Assembly: GCF_009735685.1 (NCBI RefSeq)
Contig: NZ_WHPN01000301.1
Coordinates: 42,277 to 106,276, forward strand
Reading direction: 5' to 3'
From: Streptomyces lycii
GTDB taxonomy: Bacteria; Actinomycetota; Actinomycetes; Streptomycetales; Streptomycetaceae
DNA: 64,000 nt
Shown here in pieces: positions 8,038 through 16,997 of the stretch (its first letter is position 1; each line of letters starts with the position of its first letter). A program made the position numbers and the translations under genes. The notes under the pieces were generated by a model. The model had not been told where the DNA came from and did not search any database. It saw only the letters and a program-made list of their open reading frames with translations.

Positions 8038-9143
8038 GCGGTGTCACCGCCCCGCCGGGTGCCGGCCGGCCGCGCGTCCCACCAGGGCCGGCCGTGCCGG
8101 TCGACGATCTCGCCGAGCGCCCGGAGGCGTTCGGCACAGGGGCCGTGCAGCGCGGCCTCCGGGTCGGCGGCGCCCAGCGCGGAGGTCCACAGCGCGCGCC
8201 CGGCGAGGAAGCCGGACGCCCCGGCCCGGCAGGCCGCTTCCACGGCCCGCGGGAAGGCGGCCGGATCGACCCCCTGCGAGAGCACCACCCACGGCACATC
8301 GACCACGGCGTCGATCCGGGCGGCCTCGGCGGCCAGGCCGGACACCGTCCCCGCGCCGCCGTCCGGCACCTGGCACTTGTAGAGCGAGGGCCGCAGCGGG
8401 GCGAGTTCGGCCGCGGCCTCCACGATGGCGTCGTTCAGCCGGAAGCTGCCGTCCGCCTCCTCCTCGGGCGTGGGCCGGGCGACCGGTTCCAGGACCGAGG
8501 CGAGCCCGGCGGCGCGGCACAGCTCCACGAAGCGGGCCGCTGTCGCGACACGGCTGTCGCGGTGCCGGTCGCGGCGCCAGATCACCAGCAGTTTCAGGGC
8601 CCGTACGCCCGCGGTCGCGGCGGCCGCCGGGTTCACGGCCGGGTCGAGGGCGGTGTCCGTGACAGGACCGCCCGGCTCCTGGGTGAGCGTGTCGACGGCG
8701 AGGACGGGAGCGCAGGTCCCGGGCAGGATCCGCTGGTCCAGCAGCTCGCGGAAACCGTACCGGCGGTCGATCAGCAGGGCGGAGGCGTACGGGCCGAGGG
8801 CGCGGGCGACGGACAGCTTGAAGGCCGTCATGCGGGCGTCGCCGATGTCGTCGCGGGGCGTGCCGGTGTGCTCGGCCATCATCGTGCGCAGCGAGTCGCG
8901 CTGGTCCATGGCGACCATGGCGAAGGTCCCGGCGGGACGGGCCAGCGCCGCGACGGGCTCGGAGGTGCCGGTGCGTGCTGTGGTGTCGGTGGGTGCAGCG
9001 GTGTGGGTGGGTGCAGCGGTGTGGGTGGGTGCAGCGGTGTGGGTGGGTACAGCGGTGTGGGTGGGTACAGCGGTGTGGGTGGGTACAGCGGTGTGGGTGG
9101 GCGCAGGGGTGCCGGTGGGCTGACTACGGGTCTGACGGGTCAC
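8034..9143 (-). CDS. class I aldolase, LacD/YihT-like
   Basis: The 369-residue protein starts with a Thr/Pro/His/Ala-rich tail of seven HTAVPT-type hexapeptides, then the family opening 'FAMVAMDQRDSLRTMM'. Relatives cleave tagatose 1,6-bisphosphate or 6-deoxy-6-sulfofructose 1-phosphate by a Schiff base; the likely lysine is in 'LYKCQV'. 'ALKLLVIW' and 'GASGFLAGRALW' are further barrel-strand motifs. The GTG at 9143 overlaps the FGGY kinase stop (GTGA) with GGAG upstream. The enzyme presumably cleaves a phosphorylated sugar produced by one of the neighbouring kinases. The N-terminal repeat tail is not expected in the family and may be tolerated disorder. Confidence 0.86.
   Translation of the reverse strand: MTRQTRSQPTGTPAPTHTAVPTHTAVPTHTAVPTHTAAPTHTAAPTHTAAPTDTTARTGTSEPVAALARPAGTFAMVAMDQRDSLRTMMAEHTGTPRDDIGDARMTAFKLSVARALGPYASALLIDRRYGFRELLDQRILPGTCAPVLAVDTLTQEPGGPVTDTALDPAVNPAAAATAGVRALKLLVIWRRDRHRDSRVATAARFVELCRAAGLASVLEPVARPTPEEEADGSFRLNDAIVEAAAELAPLRPSLYKCQVPDGGAGTVSGLAAEAARIDAVVDVPWVVLSQGVDPAAFPRAVEAACRAGASGFLAGRALWTSALGAADPEAALHGPCAERLRALGEIVDRHGRPWWDARPAGTRRGGDTA
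8988..9110 (-). repeat. 18-bp repeat at the 5' end of the aldolase gene
   Basis: About seven copies of GGTGGGTGCAGCGGTGTG (C/T variants in the last three) encode the Pro-Thr-His-Thr-Ala-Val/Ala hexapeptides. Confidence 0.9.
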
Positions 9144-10849
9144 GGACGACTCCGGTTGGGTGTGCGGGCGGGATCGGGGTGAGCGGTACGGGCGGGGCCG
9201 GGCCGGGCGGTACGGCCGGGATCGGGCCGGCCGGTGCGCGGAGGGGCGGCGGCGGTGGCGGGGCCGGCGGCCGCAGCGGTCCCGGGCGCGGTCGCGGGTC
9301 CGGCCGCGCGGGTGACCGCGGGCAGGAACGCCTCGCGGTACACCGCGTCGTAGCGCTCGCGGTCCTCGCCGGGGCCGGGCTCCCGTGTCTCGGTGGGCAG
9401 GGGTCCGGGCACCGGCAGACCGGCGGCCGGGGCGGCGAGCAGGGCCGCGCCGACCGCGGGTGCCCGGTGTTCGGCGAGCACCCGGGTGCGCCACGGCGTC
9501 ACCGCTGCCTTGACGCCCGGCCAACGCGTCTGGGCGACGGGACCGCCGAGCAGCACCACCTCGTCCGGCGGGACGCCGGTCAGCTCCGCCTGCGCCTCGG
9601 TCATCCAGCGGGCCTGGTAGGCGGTCGCCTCCACCACGGCGAGCGCGAGCCGCGCGGGTCCGTCGCCGGGGCCGAGCCCGTGCACGGCCACCCTCCGGTC
9701 CGGGTCGGGTGCCGGGGCGGTGCGGCCGCTGAGATACGGCTCGACGACCAGCCCGGTCGGACCGCCGCCCGCCTCGGCCAGCAACGCGCCGAACCGCCGC
9801 TGCCGTTCGGGGCCGCCCGGCAGCCCCAGCAGCTCCGCGCACCAGTCGGTGAGCGCGCCGCAGCTGCCCGTACCGGCCATCACGTACCAGTGGCGGCCGT
9901 CCGCGTGCCGCCCGTAGCCCATGCCGCGGGCCAGCGCGCCGGCCGGCTCGGGCGGCCGCTCGGACAGGGTGAGGACGGCCTCGGCGGTGCCCATCGAGTC
10001 GGCCACGGCACCGGCCGTGCGGGCGCCCGCGGCCCAGGCGCCGACGAGGTGGTCGTGCCCGGCGACGACGACGGGGGTGCCGGTGCGCAGTCCGGGCACG
10101 CGCCGGGCACCGTCACCGGTGACGTGTCCGGCGGGCTCGCCGGGGGCGCGTACGGGGGGAAGCCGCGCCGTGGACAGCCCGGCCAGCGCGGCGAGTTCCG
10201 GATCCCAGCGGCCGCGGTGGACGTCGTAGGCCATGGTGCGCTGGGCGAAGGTCGGGTCGGTGGCGGTCCGTCCGGTGAGGGCCCGGGCGACCAGGTCCGC
10301 GGCCCCGGACCAGACGCCCATCCGCTCCAGGGCTTCGGGCCGGTGCTCGCGCAGCCAGCACCACTTGGCGAGGGTGGCCTTCGCGGAGGGCCGTACACCG
10401 GTCACCGCGTGCAGGTGCGGCCCGCCCACCGTGCGGACCAGCCGGGCGGCCTGTTCCGTGCCGCGCGGGTCGGACCAGGTCAGCAGCGGACCGGCCGGAC
10501 GGCCGTCCGGGGCGAGCGGCACACCGGTCTCGGCCATGCCGGTGAGCCCCACGGCGAGCGGTGGCCGCCCGGCGGCGGCGACGGCCTCCGCGAGCGCGCC
10601 GAGGGCGGCACTCACCAGGGCGTCCGCGTCGTCCTCGCCGAGCGGGGTGGGCCGCGCCCCGGAGCCCAGCACGCTGCCGTCGGCTGTGCAGACCACGGCC
10701 TTGACCCGGGTGGAGCCCAGGTCCAGCCCGGCCAGCACGGGGACGCCGGACGGTTCGCCCGGCACCCGGGAGACACCGGTCGCGCCGGTCGCGCCCGGCG
10801 GGGCAGGCGGGACCGGTGGGACCGGTGGGGAAGTCACCGGCTCAGCCAT
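9140..10849 (-). CDS. FGGY-family carbohydrate kinase
   Basis: The 569-residue protein has the FGGY/ASKHA architecture: phosphate-1 loop 'GLDLGSTRVKAVV' near residue 41, 'GLTGMAETGVP', the central 'AGHDHLVGAW' and 'DSMGTAEAV' nucleotide motifs, and a C-terminal 'LLGGPVAQTRWPGV' adenosine loop. Relatives phosphorylate xylulose, ribulose, glycerol, erythritol and similar polyols or ketoses. The sugar here is not determinable. A Pro-rich N-terminal tail precedes the fold, and an Ala/Pro/Arg-rich C-terminal tail of about 50 residues follows it. ATG at 10849 overlaps the end of the FAD gene by 16 bases and has GGAGAAG upstream; its stop overlaps the aldolase start. Confidence 0.88.
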   Translation of the reverse strand: MAEPVTSPPVPPVPPAPPGATGATGVSRVPGEPSGVPVLAGLDLGSTRVKAVVCTADGSVLGSGARPTPLGEDDADALVSAALGALAEAVAAAGRPPLAVGLTGMAETGVPLAPDGRPAGPLLTWSDPRGTEQAARLVRTVGGPHLHAVTGVRPSAKATLAKWCWLREHRPEALERMGVWSGAADLVARALTGRTATDPTFAQRTMAYDVHRGRWDPELAALAGLSTARLPPVRAPGEPAGHVTGDGARRVPGLRTGTPVVVAGHDHLVGAWAAGARTAGAVADSMGTAEAVLTLSERPPEPAGALARGMGYGRHADGRHWYVMAGTGSCGALTDWCAELLGLPGGPERQRRFGALLAEAGGGPTGLVVEPYLSGRTAPAPDPDRRVAVHGLGPGDGPARLALAVVEATAYQARWMTEAQAELTGVPPDEVVLLGGPVAQTRWPGVKAAVTPWRTRVLAEHRAPAVGAALLAAPAAGLPVPGPLPTETREPGPGEDRERYDAVYREAFLPAVTRAAGPATAPGTAAAAGPATAAAPPRTGRPDPGRTARPGPARTAHPDPARTPNRSRP

Positions 10850-13800
10850 GACTCTTCTCCTTCTGCCTCTGACTCTGCCACCGGGATCTCTCCCGCCGGA
10901 ATCTCCACCGCGGGGTTCCTCGCTGCCGATGTCTTTCCCCCGGGGGCTTCCTCCGCCGGGGCTTCCTCCGCCGAGGTCTCAGCTGCTGCGCCGTCGTCCG
11001 CCGGGGTCTCCGCTGCCGCGCCCTCGTCCGCTCCTGTTCTCGCAGCTCCGGACCCTCCCGCTGCTGCCCGCACTGCTCCTCGCTCCGGATCCGCCGCCGC
11101 TCCCGTACCGCCACCGCCGGTGTGCACCGCGAACATCGCGGCCGGCAGATCGGCGGTGTGCGGGTCGTGCGCGTACGGGAGCGGCAGGGGTCCGGGCGGG
11201 CCGGCCGCCGCCAGGTGCCGCCGCCAGGCCCCGGCGTCCTTGCCGTGGTCCGCGCCGGTCAGGACGGTGAGCCTGCTGTGGGCCTGCTCGGCGAGGAGGG
11301 CGCGGTTGTCGTCGAGGTAGCGCACCAGGATGCGGTGCCCGCGCGGGTTGCCGCAGTGTGCCAGGGCGCGGCCGAGGGCCAGTTCGAGCAGGGCACGGCG
11401 CTCCTGGAGGTCGTCGGCCTCGATGCCGCCGGTGCGCCACTGCCCGTGCAGCGACGGCCGGTCGTGCAGCCGTTCCAGCGCGGGCGACGCCGCGGGGTCG
11501 CCGAGCCGTTCGGCGGCCGCGCAGACGGCGTCGACCCAGGCGAAGGGGGCGGCGGCCGGGTCGCGGAAGGCTTCCTCCCGGGCGTCCAGCAGCCGGGCGA
11601 CCCGCTCCCACAGCGGCACCGCGCGCGGCTCGCGCGCGAAGCCGAGGGTGTGCAGCAGATACGCCTCGTCCGGCATGGCCGACTGGTCCGGCGGCAGTTG
11701 GGCCTCGCGGATGCGGGAGGTGCGGGGCGGCAGCCGGTCACCGGAGAGCCGCTCGGCGAGACAGGACAGCAGTACGTCCGTACCCGCCCGGTTGCCGCGC
11801 AGAGTCAGCAGCTGCGCGACGGCTGTCCGGGCTTCCCCGGTCGTGCCGGGGGCGTTCAGGGCGCGCTCCAGTGCCGCGGTGGTGTCCGGGCGCCGGTCCA
11901 GGGCGAGCAGTACGAAGGGGATCCGGTCGCGGAACACCTCGCGGCGGCCCATGTCGGAGTAGGCGTACAGGGGCAGCGCCGCCTGCAACCCGGCGATCAG
12001 CCCGGCCACTTCTCCCGGACCGGGACCGGGACCGGAACCCGAACCGCGACCCGAACCGCGACCGGGACCGGGACCGGGACCGGTACCGAAATCGGGACCG
12101 GTGTCCGGGACTCCGGCGGCGGGGTCTCCGGCGGCCGGGGCCCCGGCGGAACGGTCCGAGCGGGCGGTGCGTCCCGAGGGGGCGGTACGTCCCCAGTGGC
12201 CGGGGCGATGGGCGTGCTCGGGTCGGCCGGGCCTGTGAGGGCGGTCGAGGCAGTCAGCGCGGTCAGGGTGACCAGGACGGCCGGAGTGGTCGGAGGGGAC
12301 GGTGTCGTCGGGGCCGTCGGGGCCGTCGGGGCCGTCGGGGCCGTCGGGGCCGTCGGTCCAGTGGCCGGGGCGGCAGCCCACGACGCCGCCGGGACGATCG
12401 GTGCTGTCGCCGGGACGGCCCGGGCCGGTGTGCACAGCCGTCGCCGGGAGGCTGCCGCGCCGTACCAGTTCCCGCTGGAGGGCCGGCACGTCCAGCTCGC
12501 GGGGTTGGCACCCGGCGGCGGCGCAGCGCGCGGCCGCGAGTCCGGTCGCCTCACCGAGGTTCTCCAGGTCGGCCTGCATGCGCAGCGCCGGGAGCGCGTC
12601 GTGTGTCGCGGACAGCGCCTTGCCGGTGACCAGGAGCCCGTCCAGCCCGCGGGGCAGCAGCGCCCGGTAGGGCACCTCGATCTCCAGATTGGGCGGTACG
12701 AGGCCGAGCTGCGGCCACAGCGCCTCGCCCTTGCCCTTGAGGTCGTGATTGGAGAAGTGCACGCCGACGGTGTCCGGCCAGTGCCGGCCCGTCAGCTGGT
12801 CGGTGAGCGTCAGGACGACCTCGCCGATCAGGTGCCTGGTCTCGCGTGCGGCGGGCCGGATGCCGTGGTCGTGGTGGTCCGGTGCGCGCCGCCGGGCGGC
12901 CAGCACCGCGCGGGTGGCGTCGGTGACGTCGGTGGGGTCGGCGAGCCCGCCGAAGTTGTTCCGCGTGGCCCCGGGAACCTCGAACCGGGCCAGCGAGCCC
13001 CACATGACGGTGTGCACCCCCGCAGCACCGAGTACGCACGGGGCGCCGCACCAGGCGGCCAGATCGGCGTCACCGGTGGCGTCCACGACCACCCGTGCCG
13101 TGGCCGCGAAGGGCCCGGTCCCGCTGCTGAACACGGCACCCGTCACCCGCCGGCCGTCCCGCAGCGCCGCGAACGCGGAGGCTTCGTGGACCATGGTGAC
13201 CCCGGCCTCGCGCAACTCCTCGTGGAGGGTGAGGGACTTGGCTTCGATGTTCCACCGGCCGACGCCCCCGCGCAGGCCCAGCTCCCGGTGCGTCCGGCGG
13301 GTCGCGGCCTGCACCCGGGCTGCGTGGCCCTCACGGCGGCCGAACCAGTAGCTGTGCACGCCGCCGTGGGTGCCGGTGCCGCCGGGCCCGGGTCCCGCCT
13401 CGACCAGCAGCGTACGAGCGCCTTCCCGGGCGGCGGCCAGCGCGGCGGACGCCCCGCTGGTGCCGCCGCCGACCACCAGCACGTCCACGGCGTGGCGGTG
13501 CGGGACGACGAGGGCGGCGACGGTCTCACGGGCATACGGCCGCCCGCGGCACGGGGCGTCCTGCTCGGCGACCCGGACGCCCGCGGAGAGCCCCTCGCCG
13601 GAGCCGGATTCCGGAGCGGTTCCGTCCCGCGCGCCCGGGGTGGCCCCGGTGCCGGTGCCGGGGGTGATCCCGGCACCGGCGTCCGGAGCAGCCTCGGCTT
13701 CTGCCCGCGAAGCGTCACCGATCCCGGCGTCCGCGGTTCCCCCGGTCCGGGTGCCAAGAGCGACCCCGGAGCCGACATCCGGAGCGGCACCGGCCCCGAC

Positions 13801-15402
13801 GCACGGAGCGACCTCAGCCCCGGCCCCCGGGGCAGCACCGCCCCCGGCCCCCGAAGTGCCCCCACCCCCGGCGTCCGCAGTCCCCCCGGCCCGAGCACCG
13901 GGAGCGACCCCGGCGCCGACATCCGGAGCGGCACCGGCCCCGACGCACGGAGCGACCTCAGCCCCGGCACCCGGGGCAGCACGGCCCCCGGCGTCCGAAG
14001 CACCCCCGGTGCGGGCCGAGTTGGCTGCTGTCCCGGTGTCCGCGGCTCCCCGCGGGCCGGGCCTCGCGGGCGGTGTCGCGCCGGTGCCGCTGCCGGGCGC
14101 CGCCGCCATGGCACGGCCCAGCCGCGTGCCCAGTGCCACCGCGTCGAGGGGGTCGAGCAGCGGCCCGGCCGGGTCCGTCAGCCGGGGCGGCGGCGCGGCC
14201 GACCGGACGCCGTCCCGGGCCGCCGTTGGCCATGTCGCCGGTGGCCCGGCCGCCTTATCCGCCGGATCCCCGTACGGTCCCGACAGCGGCTCGGTCCCCA
14301 CCGCGCCCAGCGACGCCCCGGCGAAGCCCGGGTGCTCGCGCAGCAGCCGGCCGGCGGCCCGTACGGCGGCGCGGCGGCCGCCCGCCACCGCGAGCAGCGC
14401 GTACACGTGACCGCGCCCCCGGCAACCGTCGAGCAGCGGTACGCCCCGGGCTGCGGGGTGCGCGGCGAGTTCCCCGGCTCCCGCCGCGGCGCCGTCCAGT
14501 TCGACGCTCCACACGGCCCTACCGGTCCCCCGTTGCGGCGGGGGACCGGAGGTGCCGTGCAGCGCCGGGTCCCGGCCGGTGGCGTCCAGCAGCAGGGGGC
14601 AGCGCACCAGTTGCCGTCCCGACTTGTCCGCGACGACGACCCCGCGCACCGCTCCCCCGCGGCGGTGCACGGCCAGTGCCCTGGCCCCGTAGAGCAGCAG
14701 ACCGCCCGCGTCGAGGAGGGCGTCCTCCAGGTGCAGTTTGAGCGCCGCCGGGCGCACGGCGACCCGCTGCCCGGACCGGGCGCCCGCGGGCAGCAGCGCG
14801 CGGAGCAGCCCGTGCGGCGCCGGGCGCCCCGTCCCGCGGCTCCCGGCCCCACCGGGGCGCCGGTCCTCCGTGGGCACGCCCTCCGTGCGCACGCCCGTGC
14901 GCCCGTCCGGGGCCACGTCCCTCGGGCGCACGCCCAGCGATCCGTCCGCGGAGACGACCGCGGAGACGGCAGGGGAGACGGCAGGGGAGACGACCGGGAA
15001 GACGACCCGAGATACGTCCGGGGCCACGTCCCGCGTGGGCCCGCCCAACGGCCCGCCCGACGTGCCGTCCACGGGTCCGTCGACAACCGGCTCGTCGACA
15101 ACCGGCTCCTCCACCGCCCGGTCCACCGCTCCGTCCCCCGGCACGCCGGCCGGCCCGTCCACGGGCACGTCCGGGGGCACCGTGAGCCACGGGCGGTTCG
15201 CCGCCGTCAGCTCGGTGCCGAGGTCGTATCCCGGCTCCAGCAGCACCACCCGCCGCCCCGCGCGGGCGAGTTCCACGGCCGCCGCCGTGCCCGCCAGTGT
15301 GCCGCCCACCACGGCGGCGTCCGTGTCGTACAGCACCGGGAGGGCGCGGCCGGGCAGTCGCAGCGCCGGGCTTCCCGCGCGGGGCGGCCGGGGCCCGTTC
15401 AC
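10834..15402 (-). CDS. very large protein with two FAD modules and an alpha-helical C-terminus
   Basis: At 1522 residues this is far longer than usual FAD-dependent oxidoreductases. A first dinucleotide fold begins at about residue 30 ('AAVVGGTLAGTAAAVELA'). A low-complexity Ala/Gly/Thr linker of over 150 residues carries a 48-residue duplication. A second, canonical FAD_oxidored (PF12831-like) module starts near residue 640 with 'VDVLVVGGGTSGASAA' and continues to about 990 ('VTGKALSATHDALPALRMQADL'). A second linker of GP/DGP repeats leads to a helical, HEAT-like region at about 1130-1420. The GTG start at 15402 overlaps the GH1 stop (GTGA). PF12831 proteins recur in glycan loci, but their reaction is mostly unknown; oxidation of a sugar or glycoside is plausible. 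Confidence 0.82.
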   Translation of the reverse strand: MNGPRPPRAGSPALRLPGRALPVLYDTDAAVVGGTLAGTAAAVELARAGRRVVLLEPGYDLGTELTAANRPWLTVPPDVPVDGPAGVPGDGAVDRAVEEPVVDEPVVDGPVDGTSGGPLGGPTRDVAPDVSRVVFPVVSPAVSPAVSAVVSADGSLGVRPRDVAPDGRTGVRTEGVPTEDRRPGGAGSRGTGRPAPHGLLRALLPAGARSGQRVAVRPAALKLHLEDALLDAGGLLLYGARALAVHRRGGAVRGVVVADKSGRQLVRCPLLLDATGRDPALHGTSGPPPQRGTGRAVWSVELDGAAAGAGELAAHPAARGVPLLDGCRGRGHVYALLAVAGGRRAAVRAAGRLLREHPGFAGASLGAVGTEPLSGPYGDPADKAAGPPATWPTAARDGVRSAAPPPRLTDPAGPLLDPLDAVALGTRLGRAMAAAPGSGTGATPPARPGPRGAADTGTAANSARTGGASDAGGRAAPGAGAEVAPCVGAGAAPDVGAGVAPGARAGGTADAGGGGTSGAGGGAAPGAGAEVAPCVGAGAAPDVGSGVALGTRTGGTADAGIGDASRAEAEAAPDAGAGITPGTGTGATPGARDGTAPESGSGEGLSAGVRVAEQDAPCRGRPYARETVAALVVPHRHAVDVLVVGGGTSGASAALAAAREGARTLLVEAGPGPGGTGTHGGVHSYWFGRREGHAARVQAATRRTHRELGLRGGVGRWNIEAKSLTLHEELREAGVTMVHEASAFAALRDGRRVTGAVFSSGTGPFAATARVVVDATGDADLAAWCGAPCVLGAAGVHTVMWGSLARFEVPGATRNNFGGLADPTDVTDATRAVLAARRRAPDHHDHGIRPAARETRHLIGEVVLTLTDQLTGRHWPDTVGVHFSNHDLKGKGEALWPQLGLVPPNLEIEVPYRALLPRGLDGLLVTGKALSATHDALPALRMQADLENLGEATGLAAARCAAAGCQPRELDVPALQRELVRRGSLPATAVHTGPGRPGDSTDRPGGVVGCRPGHWTDGPDGPDGPDGPDGPDDTVPSDHSGRPGHPDRADCLDRPHRPGRPEHAHRPGHWGRTAPSGRTARSDRSAGAPAAGDPAAGVPDTGPDFGTGPGPGPGRGSGRGSGSGPGPGPGEVAGLIAGLQAALPLYAYSDMGRREVFRDRIPFVLLALDRRPDTTAALERALNAPGTTGEARTAVAQLLTLRGNRAGTDVLLSCLAERLSGDRLPPRTSRIREAQLPPDQSAMPDEAYLLHTLGFAREPRAVPLWERVARLLDAREEAFRDPAAAPFAWVDAVCAAAERLGDPAASPALERLHDRPSLHGQWRTGGIEADDLQERRALLELALGRALAHCGNPRGHRILVRYLDDNRALLAEQAHSRLTVLTGADHGKDAGAWRRHLAAAGPPGPLPLPYAHDPHTADLPAAMFAVHTGGGGTGAAADPERGAVRAAAGGSGAARTGADEGAAAETPADDGAAAETSAEEAPAEEAPGGKTSAARNPAVEIPAGEIPVAESEAEGEESWLSR
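12310..12355 (-). repeat. 9-bp repeat in the FAD gene
   Basis: GCCGTCGGG recurs five times and encodes Asp-Gly-Pro triplets in the linker before the helical C-terminus. A 6-base GGGACC/GAACCG run at about 12015-12105 lies in the same linker. Confidence 0.85.
13771..14000 (-). repeat. 144-bp direct duplication in the FAD gene linker
   Basis: About 86 bases from 13771 recur from 13915 with few changes, an offset of 144 bases (48 codons). The unit encodes Gly/Ala/Pro/Val sequence between the two FAD modules. Confidence 0.8.
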
Positions 15403-16997
15403 ACCGGCTCCGGTGCGGACGGACTCGCCGGGCCCGGCGGACGCGGGGTTGCCGGAATTGCCCCGGCCGCCGCCGCCCGGGCGTACCAGTGGCCGCTGTC
15501 CTTCACGGTGCGGCGCTGCGTGGCCCGGTCGAGGTGGACCAGGCCGAAGCGCGGCCGGTAGCCCATGGCCCACTCGAAGTTGTCGATGAACGACCAGTGG
15601 TAGTAGCCCTCGACCGGCGCCCCGGCCTCGATCGCCGCGTGCACGGCGGCGAGATGGGCGTGCAGGAAGGCGGTCCGGCGGCTGTCGTGCACGGCTCCGT
15701 CCTCGCCCGGCCCGTCGCCGAAGACGCCGCCGTTCTCGGTGACCATCAGCGGAACGCCGGGGTGGTCGTGGTGCAGCCGCAGCAGCAGCGCGGTGAGGTC
15801 GTCGGGAACGATCTCCCAGTTCAGGTCGGTGCGCGGTACCTCCGGCCGCCCGCGCTCGACCCGCCAGGGCCACGGTCCGTCACCCGAGTCGGCGGGGACG
15901 GCGGAGACGATGCGGCGGGTGTAGTAGTTCACGCCGATGAAGTCGCTGCCGGTGGCGATCGTGTCGAGGTCGCCGTCGTGGACGAAGTCCAGCGGCCCGG
16001 CGGCCCGCTCCCAGTGGGCGCGCATGTCCTCGGGATAACCGCGGCCGTGCACCGGGTCCAGGAACCAGCGGTTCACATAGCCGTCGGAGGCGTACGCGGC
16101 GGCCCGGTCGGCCTCACCGCCGGTGGCCGGGGTGTGCGGGAAGAGGCTGTACGCGATGCCGGCGCGGGCGTCCTCGCGGCCGGTGGCCCGCAGCGCGCCG
16201 GCCGCCAGCCCGTGCCCCAGCAGCAGGTGGTGCATGGCGCGGACGCTGCCCGCGAGGTCCTTCTCGCCGGGGGCGTGCAGACCGAGCTGATGGCCGAGGA
16301 CCCCGGCGATCCACGGCTCGTTGACGGTGACCCAGTCGCGTACGCGGTCGCCGAACGCGTCGTAGCAGACGGCCGCGTAGTCGGCGAAGCGGGCGGCGGT
16401 GTCGCGGTTCCGCCAGCCGCCGCGGTCCTGGAGCGGCTGCGGCAGGTCCCAGTGGTAGAGGGTGACGAGCGGGGTGATGCCGCGTTCCAGCAGCGCGTCG
16501 AGCAGCCGGTCGTAGTGGTCGAGCCCGCGCCGCTCGACCCGGCCGGTGCCGTCGGGCACGATGCGCGGCCAGGCGAGCGAGAAGCGGTGGGCGTTCAGGT
16601 TCAGGGAGGCCATCAGGTCGGCGTCCGCCCCGAAGCGCCGGTACTGGTCGCAGGCGACCTCGCCGGTGTCGCCGTTCTCGACGGCGCCCGGCCGGGCGCA
16701 GAACCGGTCCCAGACACACTCGCCGCGCCCGTCGGCCCGCACGGAGCCCTCGACCTGGTACGAGGAGGTGGCCGTGCCCCAGCGGAAGCCGTCGGGGAAG
16801 CGCAGCGGGGGCGTGGTGCCGTGCCCGGCGGAGGCCGCTTCGGGGCCGGCGGCCCGGTCGGTGGTCGGGGCTGCGGTCCGGTCTGCGGTCGGGTCTGCTG
16901 TCCGGTCGGCGGCCCGGTCTGTGGTCGGGTCCGTGGTCCGGTCCGTGGTCCGGTCTGTGGTCGGGGCTGCGGTCCGGTCCGTGGTCCGGTCGGTCAC
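15399..16997 (-). CDS. GH1 beta-glucosidase/beta-mannosidase-type glycosidase
   Basis: The 532-residue enzyme has the GH1 acid/base motif TVNEP near residue 225 and the nucleophile motif VTENG near 418. The barrel starts at 'FPDGFRWGTATSSYQVEG' and ends with 'SFIDNFEWAMGYRPRFGLV'. There is no signal peptide, so it acts on imported oligosaccharides in the cytosol. About 55 N-terminal residues are Thr-Asp-Arg tetrapeptide repeats not seen in typical GH1 proteins. The GTG at 16997 overlaps the upstream gene's stop (GTGA), which supports this start despite the repeats. Specificity could be beta-glucoside, beta-mannoside or beta-galactoside; the neighbouring mannosidases favour gluco/manno substrates. 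Confidence 0.93.
   Translation of the reverse strand: MTDRTTDRTAAPTTDRTTDRTTDPTTDRAADRTADPTADRTAAPTTDRAAGPEAASAGHGTTPPLRFPDGFRWGTATSSYQVEGSVRADGRGECVWDRFCARPGAVENGDTGEVACDQYRRFGADADLMASLNLNAHRFSLAWPRIVPDGTGRVERRGLDHYDRLLDALLERGITPLVTLYHWDLPQPLQDRGGWRNRDTAARFADYAAVCYDAFGDRVRDWVTVNEPWIAGVLGHQLGLHAPGEKDLAGSVRAMHHLLLGHGLAAGALRATGREDARAGIAYSLFPHTPATGGEADRAAAYASDGYVNRWFLDPVHGRGYPEDMRAHWERAAGPLDFVHDGDLDTIATGSDFIGVNYYTRRIVSAVPADSGDGPWPWRVERGRPEVPRTDLNWEIVPDDLTALLLRLHHDHPGVPLMVTENGGVFGDGPGEDGAVHDSRRTAFLHAHLAAVHAAIEAGAPVEGYYHWSFIDNFEWAMGYRPRFGLVHLDRATQRRTVKDSGHWYARAAAAGAIPATPRPPGPASPSAPEPV
16860..16990 (-). repeat. 12-bp repeat at the 5' end of the GH1 gene
   Basis: About eleven units of a GTGGTCCGGTCC-type dodecamer encode TTDR/TADP tetrapeptides. 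They start immediately inside the gene, next to the GTGA junction. Confidence 0.85.

Noticed and set aside
8988-9110. CRISPR-like array of 18-bp repeats
   Set aside because: The copies are contiguous without spacers and encode an in-frame hexapeptide; no cas genes are present.
8975-11320. 781-codon plus-strand frame starting in the 18-bp repeat
   Set aside because: It begins as CGWVQR-type repeat translation and then becomes composition-driven sequence; the opposite strand has conserved kinase and aldolase motifs.
11122-15561. 1479-codon open frame on the plus strand opposite the FAD gene
   Set aside because: Its product is Arg/Gly/Pro low-complexity with no domain; the opposite strand encodes clear FAD motifs. 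It is a by-product of extreme third-position GC.
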